DNA of 64,000 nt. Origin: Cricetomys ansorgei. Its lineage: Eukaryota > Chordata > Mammalia > Rodentia > Nesomyidae. Shown here one piece after another: positions 34,576 to 48,623 of the stretch (the first letter of the stretch is position 1; each line of letters starts with the position of its first letter). The notes under the pieces are model-generated. The model saw only the letters and a program-made list of their open reading frames with translations, did no database searches and was not told the DNA's origin. A program made the position numbers and the translations under genes. The stretch is from positions 1,604,001 through 1,668,000 of the forward strand of contig JAMJFZ010003746.1 in the NCBI GenBank assembly GCA_026225945.1, written 5' to 3'.

Positions 34576-35957
34576 TATCGTAAGGACTTCTCGCGGCTGG
34601 CACTTATAACACCTCCATTCTGCTACTGAAGAAACCAAGATGGCATGGGAGTTTCGTTTTTAAAATAATGGGTTTCATTGCTAAATTTTCATTCGTGTAT
34701 ATCATTGTGTTTTACCCACAGCTTGTCTTTCTCCTTACCCTCTTTGCCCTCCTTCCAACTCCTAGGTTGGCTAATTTCTGATGAGACTCTGCTGCTCTCT
34801 CCTGCTTATTACCTTTCACCACTGCAGCATGATTCCTGCTCTCTGCTGCCCCTAAGGGAAGGAACCTGAGAACTGTCCTACTTCACTTAGCCTACTCTCT
34901 GACCGCACTCCAATTTATTAGATCTTCCTCCTGAGAACTATGACGTAATGATTATTGGCAGATGAGCCATATGTTAACATTGAAGTCAGAAGTTATCAAG
35001 TAGGATATATTGTACCAGTTTAAGCTCTCCTTTAGAATATAGTCCTCCACCTGAGATAAATGTCCACATGACTGATAGCACATACAACTTGTCAGCTAGC
35101 TAGCCCAGGGGACAAATACAGAGAAGAGACAGGAAATACATTTTTAGAGTGAGCACGATTTAGGTTATTCATGACTTTGGACGTGACTTAGAATGCCAAC
35201 AGAATGGTTAGCAAGTTAAGTGACTTTTACACTTCTACCTCCCAGAGAGAGGACTGTTCCAGAGGAGGAGGGCTCTGCCAAAAGGGATTGTGTTGGAGCT
35301 GAAAAACCAAAAAGTGCTGCAGCAAACTATTATGCTAAACAAGGAGGCTTACCCAAAGCAATGGCTAAAACCAAGCGACTCCTCGAAGGATGAGCCTCTG
35401 GTGGGATTCAAGAAGGCAGTATAGGACACACAGTTGAGCTATGACTGTGAGAAGGAAGAGTGGGGCACAGCTGATGTTTCTTTCTTAGATAAACCCCAAG
35501 TGCTGCCAAGAGAGCGGCGTGGTAGCACTGGATCATTCCAGAGAGATATTGGCTAAATATCCACGAAACTCCTCACAGGTTACTAGTTCCTCCATATTAA
35601 TTCCCATCTGTCATGTGACACTATTCCTGTGAGATGTGAACAAATGTCTATGCCCAGGTAGAGAACCAGTAACAGATGAAAGTAGTGGCAACACCAAAGT
35701 CTGACTTGGAGAACCAGTGAGTTTCTTTGAGTGACTTACAATGGCACATGTAACTCAAAGGCAGCCGCATCAGAAAAAAGCCCGCTCCAGCATGGGCAAG
35801 AACTCATGAAAGCTGCAGCTCTGGAGCTTTCTGCACAACTCTCAGGCAGTTCAGAAGGTTGGAACCTCCTCTCCTTAGCAGCTAGGAACCTATCCTTTGC
35901 TGGTCACAGGCAACTATCATGTGGGTGGTTCCTGTAATATATCTTTAAAAATACAAT
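34576..35957. other. Intergenic DNA, no supported gene
   Basis: This is unique-looking sequence with only short open frames. No splice-compatible coding segments, RNA genes or named repeats are recognised. Confidence 0.45.
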
Positions 35958-35961
35958 CTGC

Positions 35962-36110
35962 TGCTGGGTGGTGGCCCATGCCTTTAATCCCAGCACTCAG
36001 GAGGCAGAGGCAGGCGGATCTCTGTGAGTTCAAGGCCAGCCTGGTCTACAGAGTGAGTTCCAGGACAGCCAGAGTTGCAACAGAGAAACCCTGTCTCGAA
36101 AAAAAGAAAA
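35962..36110 (+). mobile_element. B1 SINE
   Basis: This is a well-preserved B1: GGGTGGTGGCCCATGCCTTT, then CCCAGCACTCAGGAGGCAG, then GACAGCCAGAGTTGCAACAG and an A-rich tail. It is among the least diverged B1 copies in the window. Confidence 0.92.
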
Positions 36111-36204
36111 GAAAGGAAGAAAAAAAAGTGCGATTTGCTACAGTACTTCCTGCATTGAGTATTTTCTGAGAAGCCAGAATTCTTCCATCCTTAATGGCAT
36201 TCCC

Positions 36205-36262
36205 TCCTTCTCCTCCTCCTCCTCCTCCTCCTCCTCCTCCTCCTGCTCCACCTCCTCCTCCT
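36205..36262. repeat. (TCC)n microsatellite
   Basis: About 19 CTC/TCC triplets with one TGC and one ACC interruption. Confidence 0.93.
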
Positions 36263-38700
36263 CTTTTTATTTTCTCTTGAGGCAGGGTCTGACCTTCCTG
36301 TCTCAGCCTCCTTTTGCGATCCTAGTATCTCCCCTGACCAATAAGTTTTTATTCTTAGTCTTAAAAACCACAGTCTATAAGCCTACTTTTCTTTCTAGAA
36401 ACCGATAATGTTCCTCAAGCTCCAGGTCTGATCCTCTGCCCTATGGTTTTCAGGAATTCAAGTATGTCAGTCTGCCAGGACCCATGGTCACCAAGCCACC
36501 AGGAAAATTCCCAAATCCTTTAAAGCTTTCAGGGCAGACCCAAGATATGTGAAAGCCATGCATGGCCTCGATGGGAACGGAGGCCTTGCAACAGAGCTAC
36601 GGTGCAGGCACCGTCCACCTACTGCAGTCCTCTGGCCAAGGTCTCTGCCCTCAGGTAGCATAAGCAGCTTTGTGCATTGCCTACATGGACCAGATACTTC
36701 TACACCTGTGAAAGGACTGGAGCGCAGGTGATGCGAAACCAGCCAAAAAGGACAGTTGCTTCACTCCTAAGTATATCAGTGACAAAGACAAAACACTCGG
36801 ACACTTAAAGTGACCTTAATGATTTTATTCATGAAGCTGACAGTTTCCAAGGTAAATGTATGCATTATGAAATATAAAAGAAATGTTCCTACCTCCAAAA
36901 CCAAAAACTGGCTCTTATATTTAAGCTGTAGGACACACATCCCTTACCTTTCTTATCCACACTTAGTTTTAACTTGAACACAGGTATCCTCGTACAGGAA
37001 GGAGCTGGCGAAGTCATATGGCTAGAACGGTCTCAGGCTGTGGGCTCCCTCCCTTCTGCCTGACCCCATTCCCTGCAATGCCACCGCAGATGTGTCCCTG
37101 TCAAGTCTCGCGCGCCTGGCTTCGGCTGAGAGATCTCAGTTGGCTAGCTCTTGTAACTTAACATGGCCCCACAGCCGCAAGAGCATCTTGTCACTTGCCA
37201 CAACACACCATGCCATAGTCACAAAGATAAACGGTGATTTTTTTTTTTTTTAATGTTCACTATGTTTGTTTCCATAGCACTGGAGGTGGAGCTTATCCTC
37301 AAGAGGGTCACTGGCCTTGCTACAGGGCATGGCAATGTGCCCAGATCGAACCATTCTCTATTACAAAATCTGGTTCTTCATGATCTTATCTAAGATGATC
37401 CATCCTCTGGGTCTTGGCACCCCAGTAAAGTGGGAAATTCTATGAAGCTCAGTTAAGGACCTGTGATCAGAAGAGGAACTTTCTGTGTGGGCTGGGAGCT
37501 GAGGCCAGGCTGGCCAATCTGCACAGAAACCCTGCTCCCCTGGGGCTGGGCTTCCTCTCCATGTCTTGTTCACAGATACAGAGGTAGAGCAGTCCTAAGC
37601 CTTCTTGACGAGCCCTCTGTAGGCAGGGCAGATGAATGTGCTATGAGAACGTGCTCGAAGGAGAGGGATGATGGCCTCCCTTCTGTCCACCTAGAGGAGA
37701 TGTTTTCTTTATATGGCGGGAACTATGCTTCCCTTCAATTCTCCTTTTATATATGAAGCGTTTATCTCAGATATATTTAGCCAGTTCTTCACCTAAATAA
37801 GCTGAGCACATGAGAGGAAGGAACCCTTCATGGGAGTTGGTATGTTTTTTAGGGGGGGGGGGGCAGTAACAGATACACAGAGACACATGACCCTCCTGGA
37901 GTCTATGCTGTTGAAAAAGAAACTAGCTGTTCCCAACATACTAATGTAAAAACAGTGCCCCGAGGTACCTCCGAAGCATCAGCATTGCATTTCTTTCTTT
38001 CCAGCTTTTGTGGGTCAGACTGAAGTAGGAGAAAGCAAAGGTTGGCAGGATGGCCTGGAGTTTGGCCTTGAAGGGCAAGGCAGTTGCTGGGTGATACACA
38101 CAAAGTTCATGAGTACATGTGTATGCACCAGAAACGACTCAGGCTCCTAGCACCCAACATCCAATGCGGTCACAGACCAGGCTGATGGTGTTAACAACTA
38201 GTGAGTACCACGGCCCTGGGTGGAGGAGACAGGGGCTTGGGGAACTTCTGGGATCCCAAACACCGAGGCTAAAACAGAAGTAGCTGATATGTTAAGCTTT
38301 ATCAGTGGCCGAGGACAGTTTTCCTCCACCTCCTGTGACTTTTGTTCATGACTGTGCAGATTTTAAATTTTAACAACTGAGAGATCATTATCGAAGTTTC
38401 AGGAAATTGGCAGCTAAGAATTCCAGAGAACAGTGGAGAGCAGCACCGGCCACTGCTTTGTTCTGAGCCAAGGCACCTGAATGGAGGAGGTCCCTGTCTG
38501 CTGGGAGGAAGTCCTAGAACTTCAGCGCACCCTTAGGTGACTTATCACTGACTGTCCTACAAGACTCCACAGCGACACCACCGAGAGCCGCTGGCCTTTC
38601 GCCGCTAGCGCTCTCTCGCGGTTACTACACTAGATTCTCCAGGACAGTTTAAGTATGTGTAGAAACTTCAGAATCAGCAACCTAATTTTTTGCAACCAGG
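36263..38700. other. Intergenic DNA downstream of RET, no supported gene
   Basis: This is low-repeat sequence holding a T run (37239-37251) and a G run (37852-37863). A TTTATT at about 36823 on the plus strand is a possible distal polyadenylation signal for the minus strand. I see no coding region. Confidence 0.45.
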
Positions 38701-38714
38701 AAGTTAAAAAGAGA

Positions 38715-40816
38715 GAAAAAAAATGGACACATTTTATTATTCATCATTTTATTTACACAACTGAAATTATGTCCTTAGTCACCTTGATTACAAAAACAAA
38801 TCAACATGGTATGGTTTAATAGCCTTTCTTAAATGGATCTTACAAATTTTAATAGCTGACAGGTTGCTACTTAATATTCAGTATATTTAATATGTGGTAA
38901 TTTCTGCATATATGTAGATGAAAAATCTGTCTGATAGTGCTAACAGGTATGGGTACTTTGACAAGTATGGGTACTTTTATATCTCAGGAACAGACAGACA
39001 AGTGGTTTTTAAGTGTTAATTCCCCACAGATGGACCAGCTATTTAGACGTGGAGCTCTCAGCCCACGAGAGCCCACCTGTTGTAGCAATTCACACTTACT
39101 GTGTAGGCATGTTGAATATTTTGAATTTATCCTTATTTTTGCACTTAATAAAACTATCATTAAGTACATCTGAAAAACAAAAAGAGTGTCATGACTAGAG
39201 ATATTTATATATTTAAAAAAAAAAACTTATCACAGTGTATCTGAAAAAAATGGCCCAAACTAAAGCCATATTACATGCCTAAATAAACATTTTCATTTTC
39301 TGTCTGGTCTGTCTGTGTGTGCACACAAATATTACACACACTCTGTAAGGCTCGATCAGGCATACTTATCTGAGCATTCTCAGCCACATAAAATGTCACA
39401 ATTTTACTGTGTTTGTGAAATGCTCATAAAATGTAGTATTTTGCTATGACTATTTGAAAGTCCTATCACAGTGCTTTAAGTCTGAAGGCCAGGCAGTGTT
39501 TTGGTAATGTGAACTTTTCCTGGGAAGGGACAATCCAGACACAGCCAAAAAAACCTGCTGAGACTTCTAAGAGCCACCCCTAAAAACCCTGGAGGAGTGT
39601 GGGGTGTCCATGGCTACAAACCATCAGTACAGAAAAAGAAGAACTTTACAAATGAGTCATGGTCAGAACTGAAGAAACCAAAACACTCTCCATAGCAGCA
39701 GAAAGGACAAACAGGAAGAGCTGATCCGAGGGCCTGTCACACAAGCTCTATAAGAGCCAAAACCTTGTCCACTCACCCAGTTATCAGGGAAGCGTTTAAT
39801 ACAGGAGCTGAACTGCCCTTCCCCATCGCTGTGAGCTCACAAGATACCAATGAAAATGAGACAAACCCACCTGCCTCCCGATCCAGAGGATGAGAGAACG
39901 CTCTGGTGGTGGAGTATACTGCAGGATGGTGTGCTGCGGGTGGCATTCATGGCTCAAGGCCTCTGCTGTCAGCAATTCTGGGCCTGAGGGCCACTCCACT
40001 CCGAATGCCCCCTTTCTTCATCCTGTTCTGGCCAGCGGTAGTAGTCATTCAGTGCTGAATGTGTGAGAATGAGGCGGAGGGCTCAATGGGGGAAATATGT
40101 CTCGTGGGGCCACTTCTTTCAAGCTGCCTTTACATAGCAAGGACAGCACCAAATCTCTCCATTGTGCTAAAGCTAAGAGCCATTTAACCATGACAGAAAC
40201 CCTAAGAAAAGGCTATATGGTTTTAAAAAACCAAAAATATGCTGAGCCGAGGTCTACCCTGAGGTCCCCTCTCCCCTCCAGCCCTAGTGGACTCGGATGC
40301 TGCCACCCAGACCTTCACTGGGCTCTCATTCTAAACAAGGACAGGTTGTTCTGGCCAAGCTTTCCAACCAGTGTTGTTGTTTGTATGTGTGCTTCATGTT
40401 GAAACTTTTTCTTTTTTTTGCATGGTAAGTGGTATCAACCAGAAAAATCAAACAGTTCAGGTACAATCTCTCATACAAGTTGTGAAAGGCAGCCCCTGAA
40501 CACGTGAACACAGCTTGTGGGTGGTGGTTACTGACAAACAGAGACCAACAGGGGCACTACCCAACGCTAAAGGGAAAGGAGGTCTAACCAGAGACTCAGA
40601 GCACCCGCCCAGTGGGGGCAGGTGCGCTAGGAGGGAGGACCACCGGCTACTGGGAGTAAAACCACTTTAGAAACCAGCTAAAACAAACTACAGAAAACAA
40701 GTCTGCCACCTGGGGCCGGTCTTGGCCAGTGTGATGTTCACAAAGGGGCCAGTGGACTTGGTGCTCTCGGCATGTTTCTTCCCCCTTGGGAGTCCATTAC
40801 CGTTCACAAAGGAATG
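38715..40816 (-). other. RET: RET51 3' UTR
   Basis: This is about 2.1 kb of mostly unique sequence after the RET51 stop. It runs to two AATAAA signals on the minus strand at 38753-38748 and 38738-38733. No earlier AATAAA is seen between them and the stop. The length agrees with the long 3' UTR of the human transcript. The cleavage site near 38,715 is inferred. Confidence 0.7.
38733..38753 (-). terminator. RET: RET polyadenylation signals
   Basis: Two AATAAA hexamers on the minus strand, 15 bases apart at 38753-38748 and 38738-38733, lie at the end of the RET51 3' UTR. A usual cleavage point would be 10-25 bases further in the direction of lower coordinates. Confidence 0.65.
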
Positions 40817-41014
<198 letters not shown>

Positions 41015-42263
41015 TCAAACTTCATGTGCAGACAGTAAGGCCTTGGCAAAACTCCCTTTGACAGTTAAACCAACTTGCTCTTTCTGTGCCAATTACATTA
41101 ATGGTTTTGCATCCCAGGTTTCCGAAACACCGCTCTGCTTTGGGCAGTCCCAAGAGTTCCTGGGAAAGGTAATTTAGCAGATGCTACCAATCTCAACGTC
41201 TTACGAGTTTAAACTCTAAAACCTGAAGTAGATCTGGTGAACCGCTTAGCTGTTTACCTAGGACAGTGTAAAACATCAGCAAACGGCTGGACTACATGGC
41301 TTCCTGGAGTGGGAACGCTGTGGAAAACATTCTCTAAGGTAAAGGAGGCTATTCACCTGTCATCCCTAAAACGGAGGAGCAAGGCTTCCTTTCCCGCAGA
41401 GGGCGCGCACAGGCTGCCCCTCGGCATCGCCAGTACTCATGGCGTGTAGCTCTGCACCCAAAGCCAGTGAGGACCTGTGACTCAGGAAGCATGCGGCAAG
41501 AACCTACCTTAGCTTGTGAGTGCTTGAAACTCCAAGACTTCAAAAAGGATCAATGATGAAGTTAGGAAGCGGAAAAAAATTTCAAGTATTTAATCCAAGA
41601 CAAAGAAGGAGTTTTGGCAAGAACCGCATTTACTGTCCATTGCAAGGCCACAGCACCACAGACTATGTTCTTTCGGAAAGCATTGGCTCAGTGTTTAGCA
41701 CTGGCTTCGTACGTGACAACATCGTAATGGGGGTGGGGTGCAAAGGATGTGAAAGCAGCAGTCTGGTGTCTGCCCAGGGCCCACGTGGTATTCCCGCTGC
41801 CCCACACTGCATAGCGGTGGACAAGTAGCCGGAAGCGGAAATATGGAAGGCTTTCGGAGGCACACACCAGCCCAGGAGCAGCCTGGGGGTCCTGTAGCTG
41901 TATTTTCACTGCAAGCTAGGGATGCCAGCTTCCCCTTGCTAAATTTAATCCCTCCCCAGATCAGGTAAATCCCTCTAAGTAATGAAGTCAGAAGAACTGC
42001 GGGTTGCTTCCCAACGTCTCCTGAGAATTTTGCTCTAATCCACATCACCTGTGTCATCTTAAGTCGCTGGGCTGTGTGATCATGACACTTATTTTCACAT
42101 CCTTTTAGAAAGACATAGCTGCAAAATGCCTGAATGTAAACTGGATGCAAAGTCAAATATTTACAACGAAAAGGGTTCAGAGTAGGCTTTGGTTTCGTTG
42201 GGATCAGAAACACTCTTAAAAAGCATTACAGAGAGTTGGGATGGTGCAGAGGGGACAGCGTTG

Positions 42264-42506
<243 letters not shown>

Positions 42507-43009
42507 TCAGAGACCCTTGATGCTCATGGGGCACAGGTTCTGGCTATGCCCCTACCCTGTACTCTCGCTGTAAGACCACAGCCCTCCATCTGGGAGGATG
42601 GCACTGAGGTACAGCACTGGGTTCCTTAATCCAACCACAGCAGAGGGCTGGGGAAGTGGCTTCTTTGCAAATTCTTGGGCCTGAAAGCACTTGTTAGGGT
42701 CGCATTACTCCTGCAGAGGCACACTGTGCCAAGTGGCTGATTCAGTTCAACGGATGCTTTTCAGCTTCCTTCCCAGGACCTCTGCTGTCTACAGAGTATT
42801 ACGCCAGGGCACCAATACAGGTCACAGCTCCCACGCATGACAAATATCAGGGCCTGCTACTTATGGTGCACTGCTTAACTATGTAGACAGTTCCAGCGTT
42901 GTCCTGGCTGTTTCTCAACACCTGCTACTTTGCCATTTATTGTTACTTCTACTCAGGACAACTCTGTAGCCACAGATCTTGAAGATTTTCTCAAGAAACA
43001 ACAAAACTG

Positions 43010-44400
43010 TGCCAATGAGTTCAAGACTATTCCCCACTTTCATTTCTATCACGTTCAGTGTATCTAATTTTATTTTGCAGTCTTTCATCCATTTGTAGTT
43101 GAGTTTTAAATATGGATCTGTTTGTATTCTTCTACAGGCAGCCATCCAGTTCAACCAGCACCACTTGTTGAAGATGCTGTCTCTTTCCACTGTGTATTTC
43201 TGGATTGTTTATCAGAAATCAGGTGTCCATAGGTGTATGCATTTATGTCTGGGTCTTTGATCTAATTCCATGGATCAACATGTCTGTTTTTTTATTACTA
43301 TAGCTGTGTGGTATAACTTGAAATAGGGGATCATGATACCTCCCACAGTTCTTTTATCGATTAGGATAGTTTTAGCTCTCCTGGGGCTTTTGTGTCTCCG
43401 TATGAAGCCAAAAATTGTCCTTTTTAAAATCTGTGAAGGATTGTGTTAGAATCTTGATGGGGATTGCATTGAATCTGTAGATTGCTTTTAGTAGGATGAT
43501 AATTTTTACTATCTTAATCTACCAATCCATGAGCATGGGAGATCTTTCCTTCTTCTGATATCTTCTTCAGTTTCTTCTTCAATGTCTTAAAGTTTTTATC
43601 ATATAAGTTTTCCATTTTCTTGGTAAGAGTTACCCTAAGATATTTTATATTATTTGAGGATATTGTAAAAGGTGTTGTTACCCTGATTTCTTTCTTAGTC
43701 CATTTGCCATTTGTATATAGGAAGGCTCCTGATTTTTGTGAGTTAATTTTGCATCCAGCTACTTTGCTGAAAGTGTTTATCAGCTATAAGAGTTTCCTGG
43801 TGGAATTTTTCACATCACTTAAGTAAGTATATTATCATACCATCTGCATATAAAGGTACTTTAACTTCTTCCTTTCCACTTTGTATTCCTCTGACCTCCC
43901 TCATTTATTGCTCTAGCTAAGACTTCAGGAACTCTGTTGAGTAGGTATGGAGAGAGCGGAAATCTTGTTCCTGATTAGGGTGAAAATGCTTTGAGTTTCT
44001 CTCCATTTAGGTTGATGCTGGCTATGGACGTGCTGTAAACTGCCCTTATTATGTATTGCGGTATGTCCGTGTATCCGTAATCTCTCCAGAACTTTTACCA
44101 TGAAGGGGCATTGGATTCTGTCAAAGGCTTTTCCTGCATCTAATAAACTAGTCTTGTGGTTTTTGTCTTTCAGTTTGTTTATATGGTGGATTACATTTAC
44201 TGATTTACCTATGCTGAACCATCTCTGGATCTCTGGGATGAAACTTAATTGATCAGGGTGAATGTTCTTTTTGATGTGTTCTTGGAGTCAGTTTGCAAGT
44301 ACTTTATTGAGATTGTTTTGCATCTATGCTTATAAGGGAAATTGGTCTGTAGTTCTCTTTCTTTGTTGGACCTTTATGTGGTTTAGGTATCAGGATAATT
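43010..44400 (-). mobile_element. L1 ORF2 fragment in RET intron 18
   Basis: On the plus strand, blocks such as CATCCAGTTCAACCAGCACC, TTTTGCATCCAGCTACTTTG and TCTGTCAAAGGCTTTTCCTG are the complement of L1 ORF2. The element therefore lies in the same direction as RET. It is truncated at both ends and full of stops. Confidence 0.85.
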
Positions 44401-44404
44401 TTTT

Positions 44405-44705
44405 TGTGTGTAAGAATGTATGTGTATGAATGTGGCGTATGTGTACATCTGTGTGGATGTGCGTGTGACACCTGAGGATGACATAAAGCATTCGGCTCAG
44501 CCACTCTTCACCATAGTCCCCGAACACAGAGTCTCTCGCTGAATCTGGGGTTAAGATGGTTCACAGCAAGTCCAAGCAATCCTCCTGTCTCTTTTCTTCA
44601 TAGCGCTGTCCACACTTGGATTTTAATATAGCTGCTGGGATTTGAACTCAGGTCCTCATGAGTGTGCAAGTGCTGTTACCGGCTAAGCCATCTTTCCAGC
44701 AACCC
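44405..44705 (-). mobile_element. B3-type SINE
   Basis: A TG-rich left part (44403-44475) leads into a body ending TTACCGGCTAAGCCATCTTT on the plus strand, the inverted tRNA-like head of a B3/B2-type SINE. Confidence 0.7.
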
Positions 44706-45448
44706 AAACTGCTAAATGTTATCACTGGGAGCCTAGATCGTGCACGTCTGCCTTTGGAATTTGAAGGAAGGATAACTTTTAGTAAAGAAGAAAACATGAC
44801 CTCTATGGAAGTAGTGTGAGTGCAGGTGGCCGTTTGGTCAGCTTTACCTGTTTTCCTAGCTTCGGATACAGAACAGTACAAACAGTTGCTCCATAAATAT
44901 TAGGCAAAAAAATATTCAACTTTCTCACTAAGGCACAGCGGCTGATAATATTCCCCAGTGTTTTGTTTGTCTCACATCCGGCTTTGGGAATCTACATGAG
45001 CAGTTAACAATAAAAACAGAGAGATAACAGAAATCTCTTGAAATCCAGAAGACCTGGTACACCAGGACTCTGCCCTTTAGATTTCATGTGGTGGCAGCAA
45101 GATGTCCTTGAAGGGCCCTCACATTCCTGGGTGCCAAAGTTCCAACCACGCCCGTCTCCAGGTGCCTCAGAGCATATGCATCTGAGACACGCACTTCAAT
45201 TCTACTTCCTGACATTCCACTCCATTATTGCAAAAGGATCACCTTCGTTTCTGAAATATTCTCCAGTGCTTGCCTGTGAAGAGCTCTTGCCTAAAGACAA
45301 GCTAGAAACCAAAATGATTTCATTATAGGTTTTCATCAGCCCCACCCTACGGGACAGCACCGCCGTCTCCCTCTGGCCTCACAGTGGAAACACAGAGCCT
45401 CAAACTACCATCCCAAGGGGGGCGTGTGGCAGTGACTCTGGGACTCAC

Positions 45449-45548
45449 TCTGCTCTTGACCATCATCTTCTCCAGGTCCTTGCTGATGTCAGCAAATACT
45501 GGCCTCTTGTCCGGCTCCTGCTTCCAGCACTGCAGCATCAGGCGGTAC
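45449..45548 (-). CDS. RET: RET exon 18
   Basis: Encodes [20 protein letters not shown] and [13 protein letters not shown], the end of the kinase domain. The first Tyr matches human Y981. It is 100 nt. The donor is AGA|GTGAGT; the frame that continues beyond it is intronic. Confidence 0.97.
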
Positions 45549-46409
45549 CTGAAGGGAAGCACAGGCAGGCGGTGACATCCCAGCGGGACCACCGGACCCA
45601 GGGTCTGAGGGCATACGTGTCCACTCTCCAGGCCGTTTCTGTACCATCTGCAGCTCTGAGCATCGCTGGGCCCAGGGGCAGGGCACTGACACGTGGCACA
45701 GCCTCTGGTGGCCTCTCTAGAAGGGTTCACTGTCCTTTCCTTACACCAGCACGTGCGAACAGCATTTGGACCCTGCACCCACGATGGTGGCTGAGTAGGA
45801 AGCAGCGTCCTTAAACCTTGTACAAAGCAGGAACCGACTGAGGACGCTTAGGAGTGGAGACAAACGCAACGTGCGGCTGTCACAACTTTCTGACTGGATT
45901 TGAGGTCTGCTCCACAGGAGGGAATTTCAAACCTAGTTCAATAATCCCAGTCAAAAGATCGTGTCTAGAGAGGCCACAGGCCCTAGAGTAGAACCTGAAG
46001 TTGTTGCTTTGCTAAACGATCATGCTGTCAAATTGTCTTCAAAATAAGTCATGTTTATATCCACAGACCTGGGCTCAGCCGTGGTTAGAGAAGCTTCCTC
46101 TTTTTGCAGTGAGCGGCAGTCAACAGAGGCACGCCTAACTGGTTAAAGTGCCAAGCATAAGAAACTGTACTCGGCTAGTGCTCAGCCCTCAACAGGACAC
46201 ATATCAAGGTCTACTCTCCCCAGTCAAGGTCAGGGAACATCATGGAAGAGGAGGCAGAACAGATGTTCCCGAGAATAGGGAGGAAGGCTGTGAAATGCTT
46301 TCTTCTGAACAGGACATGGCTGTTTCGCACACAAACTCATAGCAACTGTGGCTACCTGCACATGGCCTGGGTATGATCAACCCAAGATCCTGGCATAGAT
46401 GGGGTAGAT

Positions 46410-46715
46410 GATCTCCAGGCCCTATCCCTTACTGAGGAGCTACAGGCAGTGGACAGTTGTGGGAGGGAGACCCATTCTCCTTGGAGGGTGTGGCCACTGA
46501 TGAGATTCCCGTGTTCCAGCGCATGGCCCCCACGCCTATGCACACACGGCCAGCAGTAATTGGCCTTAATGGGTCATCCAAAAATAAGGTATGAAATTGG
46601 GAGGGGAAATGTTGCAGGGATATGGGGGAATTGGAGGGGGAATGCGGGCAGGTGTGATTATATTTCATTGCATACCTCTATAAAATTCTTAAGAACTTAA
46701 AAACTTAAAAAACAA
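46410..46715 (+). mobile_element. L1 3' UTR fragment in RET intron 17
   Basis: The stretch has AGTTGTGGGAGGGAGACCCA, ATTAATGG-like rodent L1 tail blocks, GGAGGGGAAATGTTGCAGGG and an end of ACTTAAAAACTTAAAAAACA. It lies opposite to RET transcription. The short open frames here are not genes. Confidence 0.6.
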
Positions 46716-47331
46716 ACTTCTGGCTACCAGTCATATGTCCTGAACCTCTACTTCCCCAAGAGTGTGGCTGAGGTCTCCAGAGCTGTGGCACAGGTGTTAT
46801 GTTGGGTGGCTAGCTGCCAGTCCAGATGTCCGAGGAGGCATCTTCCTACCCTGGCATGCCTAACCTTGCTATCAGCTAGACAACAACTGTAGTATGGATG
46901 TACCACTGTATCTGCTCCAGTTACCTCCCCTCACCCCCAAACCTGGTCTCTGGACCGTCAGCTTTAGCTGCCTGGAAAAAAGCACAGTGCCTCTGGGGCT
47001 CTGGGGCTCTTGGGCTGAGGCTGTCTCTGCTCATCTCTGTACCTTACCTCCCTAGCACAGTCCTCCCAGCGTTTTGCAAGAGGCCTTGGACTCTTGCCAG
47101 TTCCATCAACTCACAGACGTTTCTAGGAAGCCCACCAGCCCTCCTGGGGTCAGGGGTGGCAGCATCTATCTCATGCCCATTGATGGCTCTCTGGCCTCTG
47201 CCCTGTCACCCCCATCACCCAGCTTATCCAGGGTTGGTGGCACAGGGCTTCTTGGGAATGAGAAGGGAATGGATGGCTGTTTTACCTTCCATCCAGTGTC
47301 AGAGGGTGGCTGGGCAAGTAAAGACCACTCA

Positions 47332-47556
<225 letters not shown>

Positions 47557-48552
47557 CTAATGCCTAAGTTGGTGACACACAGTGGGTTGACACACAGCCA
47601 GGCTCTGGCTGCATAGGCACGTGGATCACAGGGCTGGGTAAAGTCTACGTGCCTACCTGGACCAGCCCCTGGGATGCTCAACTTTCTCCTGAGCTGCTCC
47701 CATTGGAGCAACAACACCTAGAGGGGTGAGCTCCCAGCAACAGAACTCAGGGCGTGCTGTGAAATTTTTATAAAGTCTTAGAACAACTTTTATAGAATAT
47801 ATTTAGTAGTAAGAAAACACTATGGGATGGGAATAAAAATATCACAAACATGGATCACCTGGCAATAAAGTATATATGTGCACACCACAGAAGATATCCG
47901 ACGGTCATCAGGAGGGAGGGGCCTCGTGTGACTCAAGGCTGTTAGTCTCCTCTTGTATTTTACATTTTTTAATTCTTTTCATTTTCCAATTCTTCTAAGT
48001 CAGCTTTATATTATCAGAAAACTATTGTTTAAAATTGCTTAAGAAAGAACTCTAATTTTCGTAGCTCACTCTGTTCAAGATCTGTATGTCTGCAGATTGC
48101 AGAACACTTTAGAAGCAAGTATTGTGTCTTTAGAAAACCCAAACATGTCATCTGTCTGCCAGAGCAAGTATGGGCGCCCATCTTTAAACTGCTTGGGATA
48201 CACTAGTCCACAAACTCATATAAGGCTACCTGGAGTGGAGTACCCAAGCCCCAACTATGGGCAGTTCACAGTATGATCTGTCTGAGCCATATTCCTTCTA
48301 GCAATCATGGGAGAGGAGCTGTTTGCAGATCGCCCCACCGCACTCCTCCACACCCCACGGTGCTTGACTAAACTCCTGCCTGGGCCCAGCCATTTACTGA
48401 ATGAATAGCTGATGACCTCTTAGCCTGGGCTCACTGCGAAAGACTAACAGTGCAGACAGGTATTTGGAAACAGCAGTGGTCCCTAGCCAAGCTACAGAGA
48501 AAGGCATCATAGCCCAAAACCCCCACCCCTGGATGGCAGCTCCCACACTTAC

Positions 48553-48623
48553 ACATCACTTTGAGTGGTATAGATGTGATCAAAAAGGGACTCAATTGCC
48601 ATCCATTTGACGGGAATCCGGCC
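48553..48623 (-). CDS. RET: RET exon 16
   Basis: Encodes GRIPVKWMAIESLFDHIYTT and QSDV. The Met in KWMA corresponds to human M918, the site of the common activating change; here it is the normal residue. It is 71 nt, too short to show as an open frame. Acceptor TTCTAG, donor GT|GTAAGT. Confidence 0.97.

Noticed and set aside
41695..42213. A 172-codon minus-strand frame just after the RET9 stop
   Set aside because: It lies in the RET9 3' UTR/intron 19, begins after the stop and has no similarity to any known RET tail.
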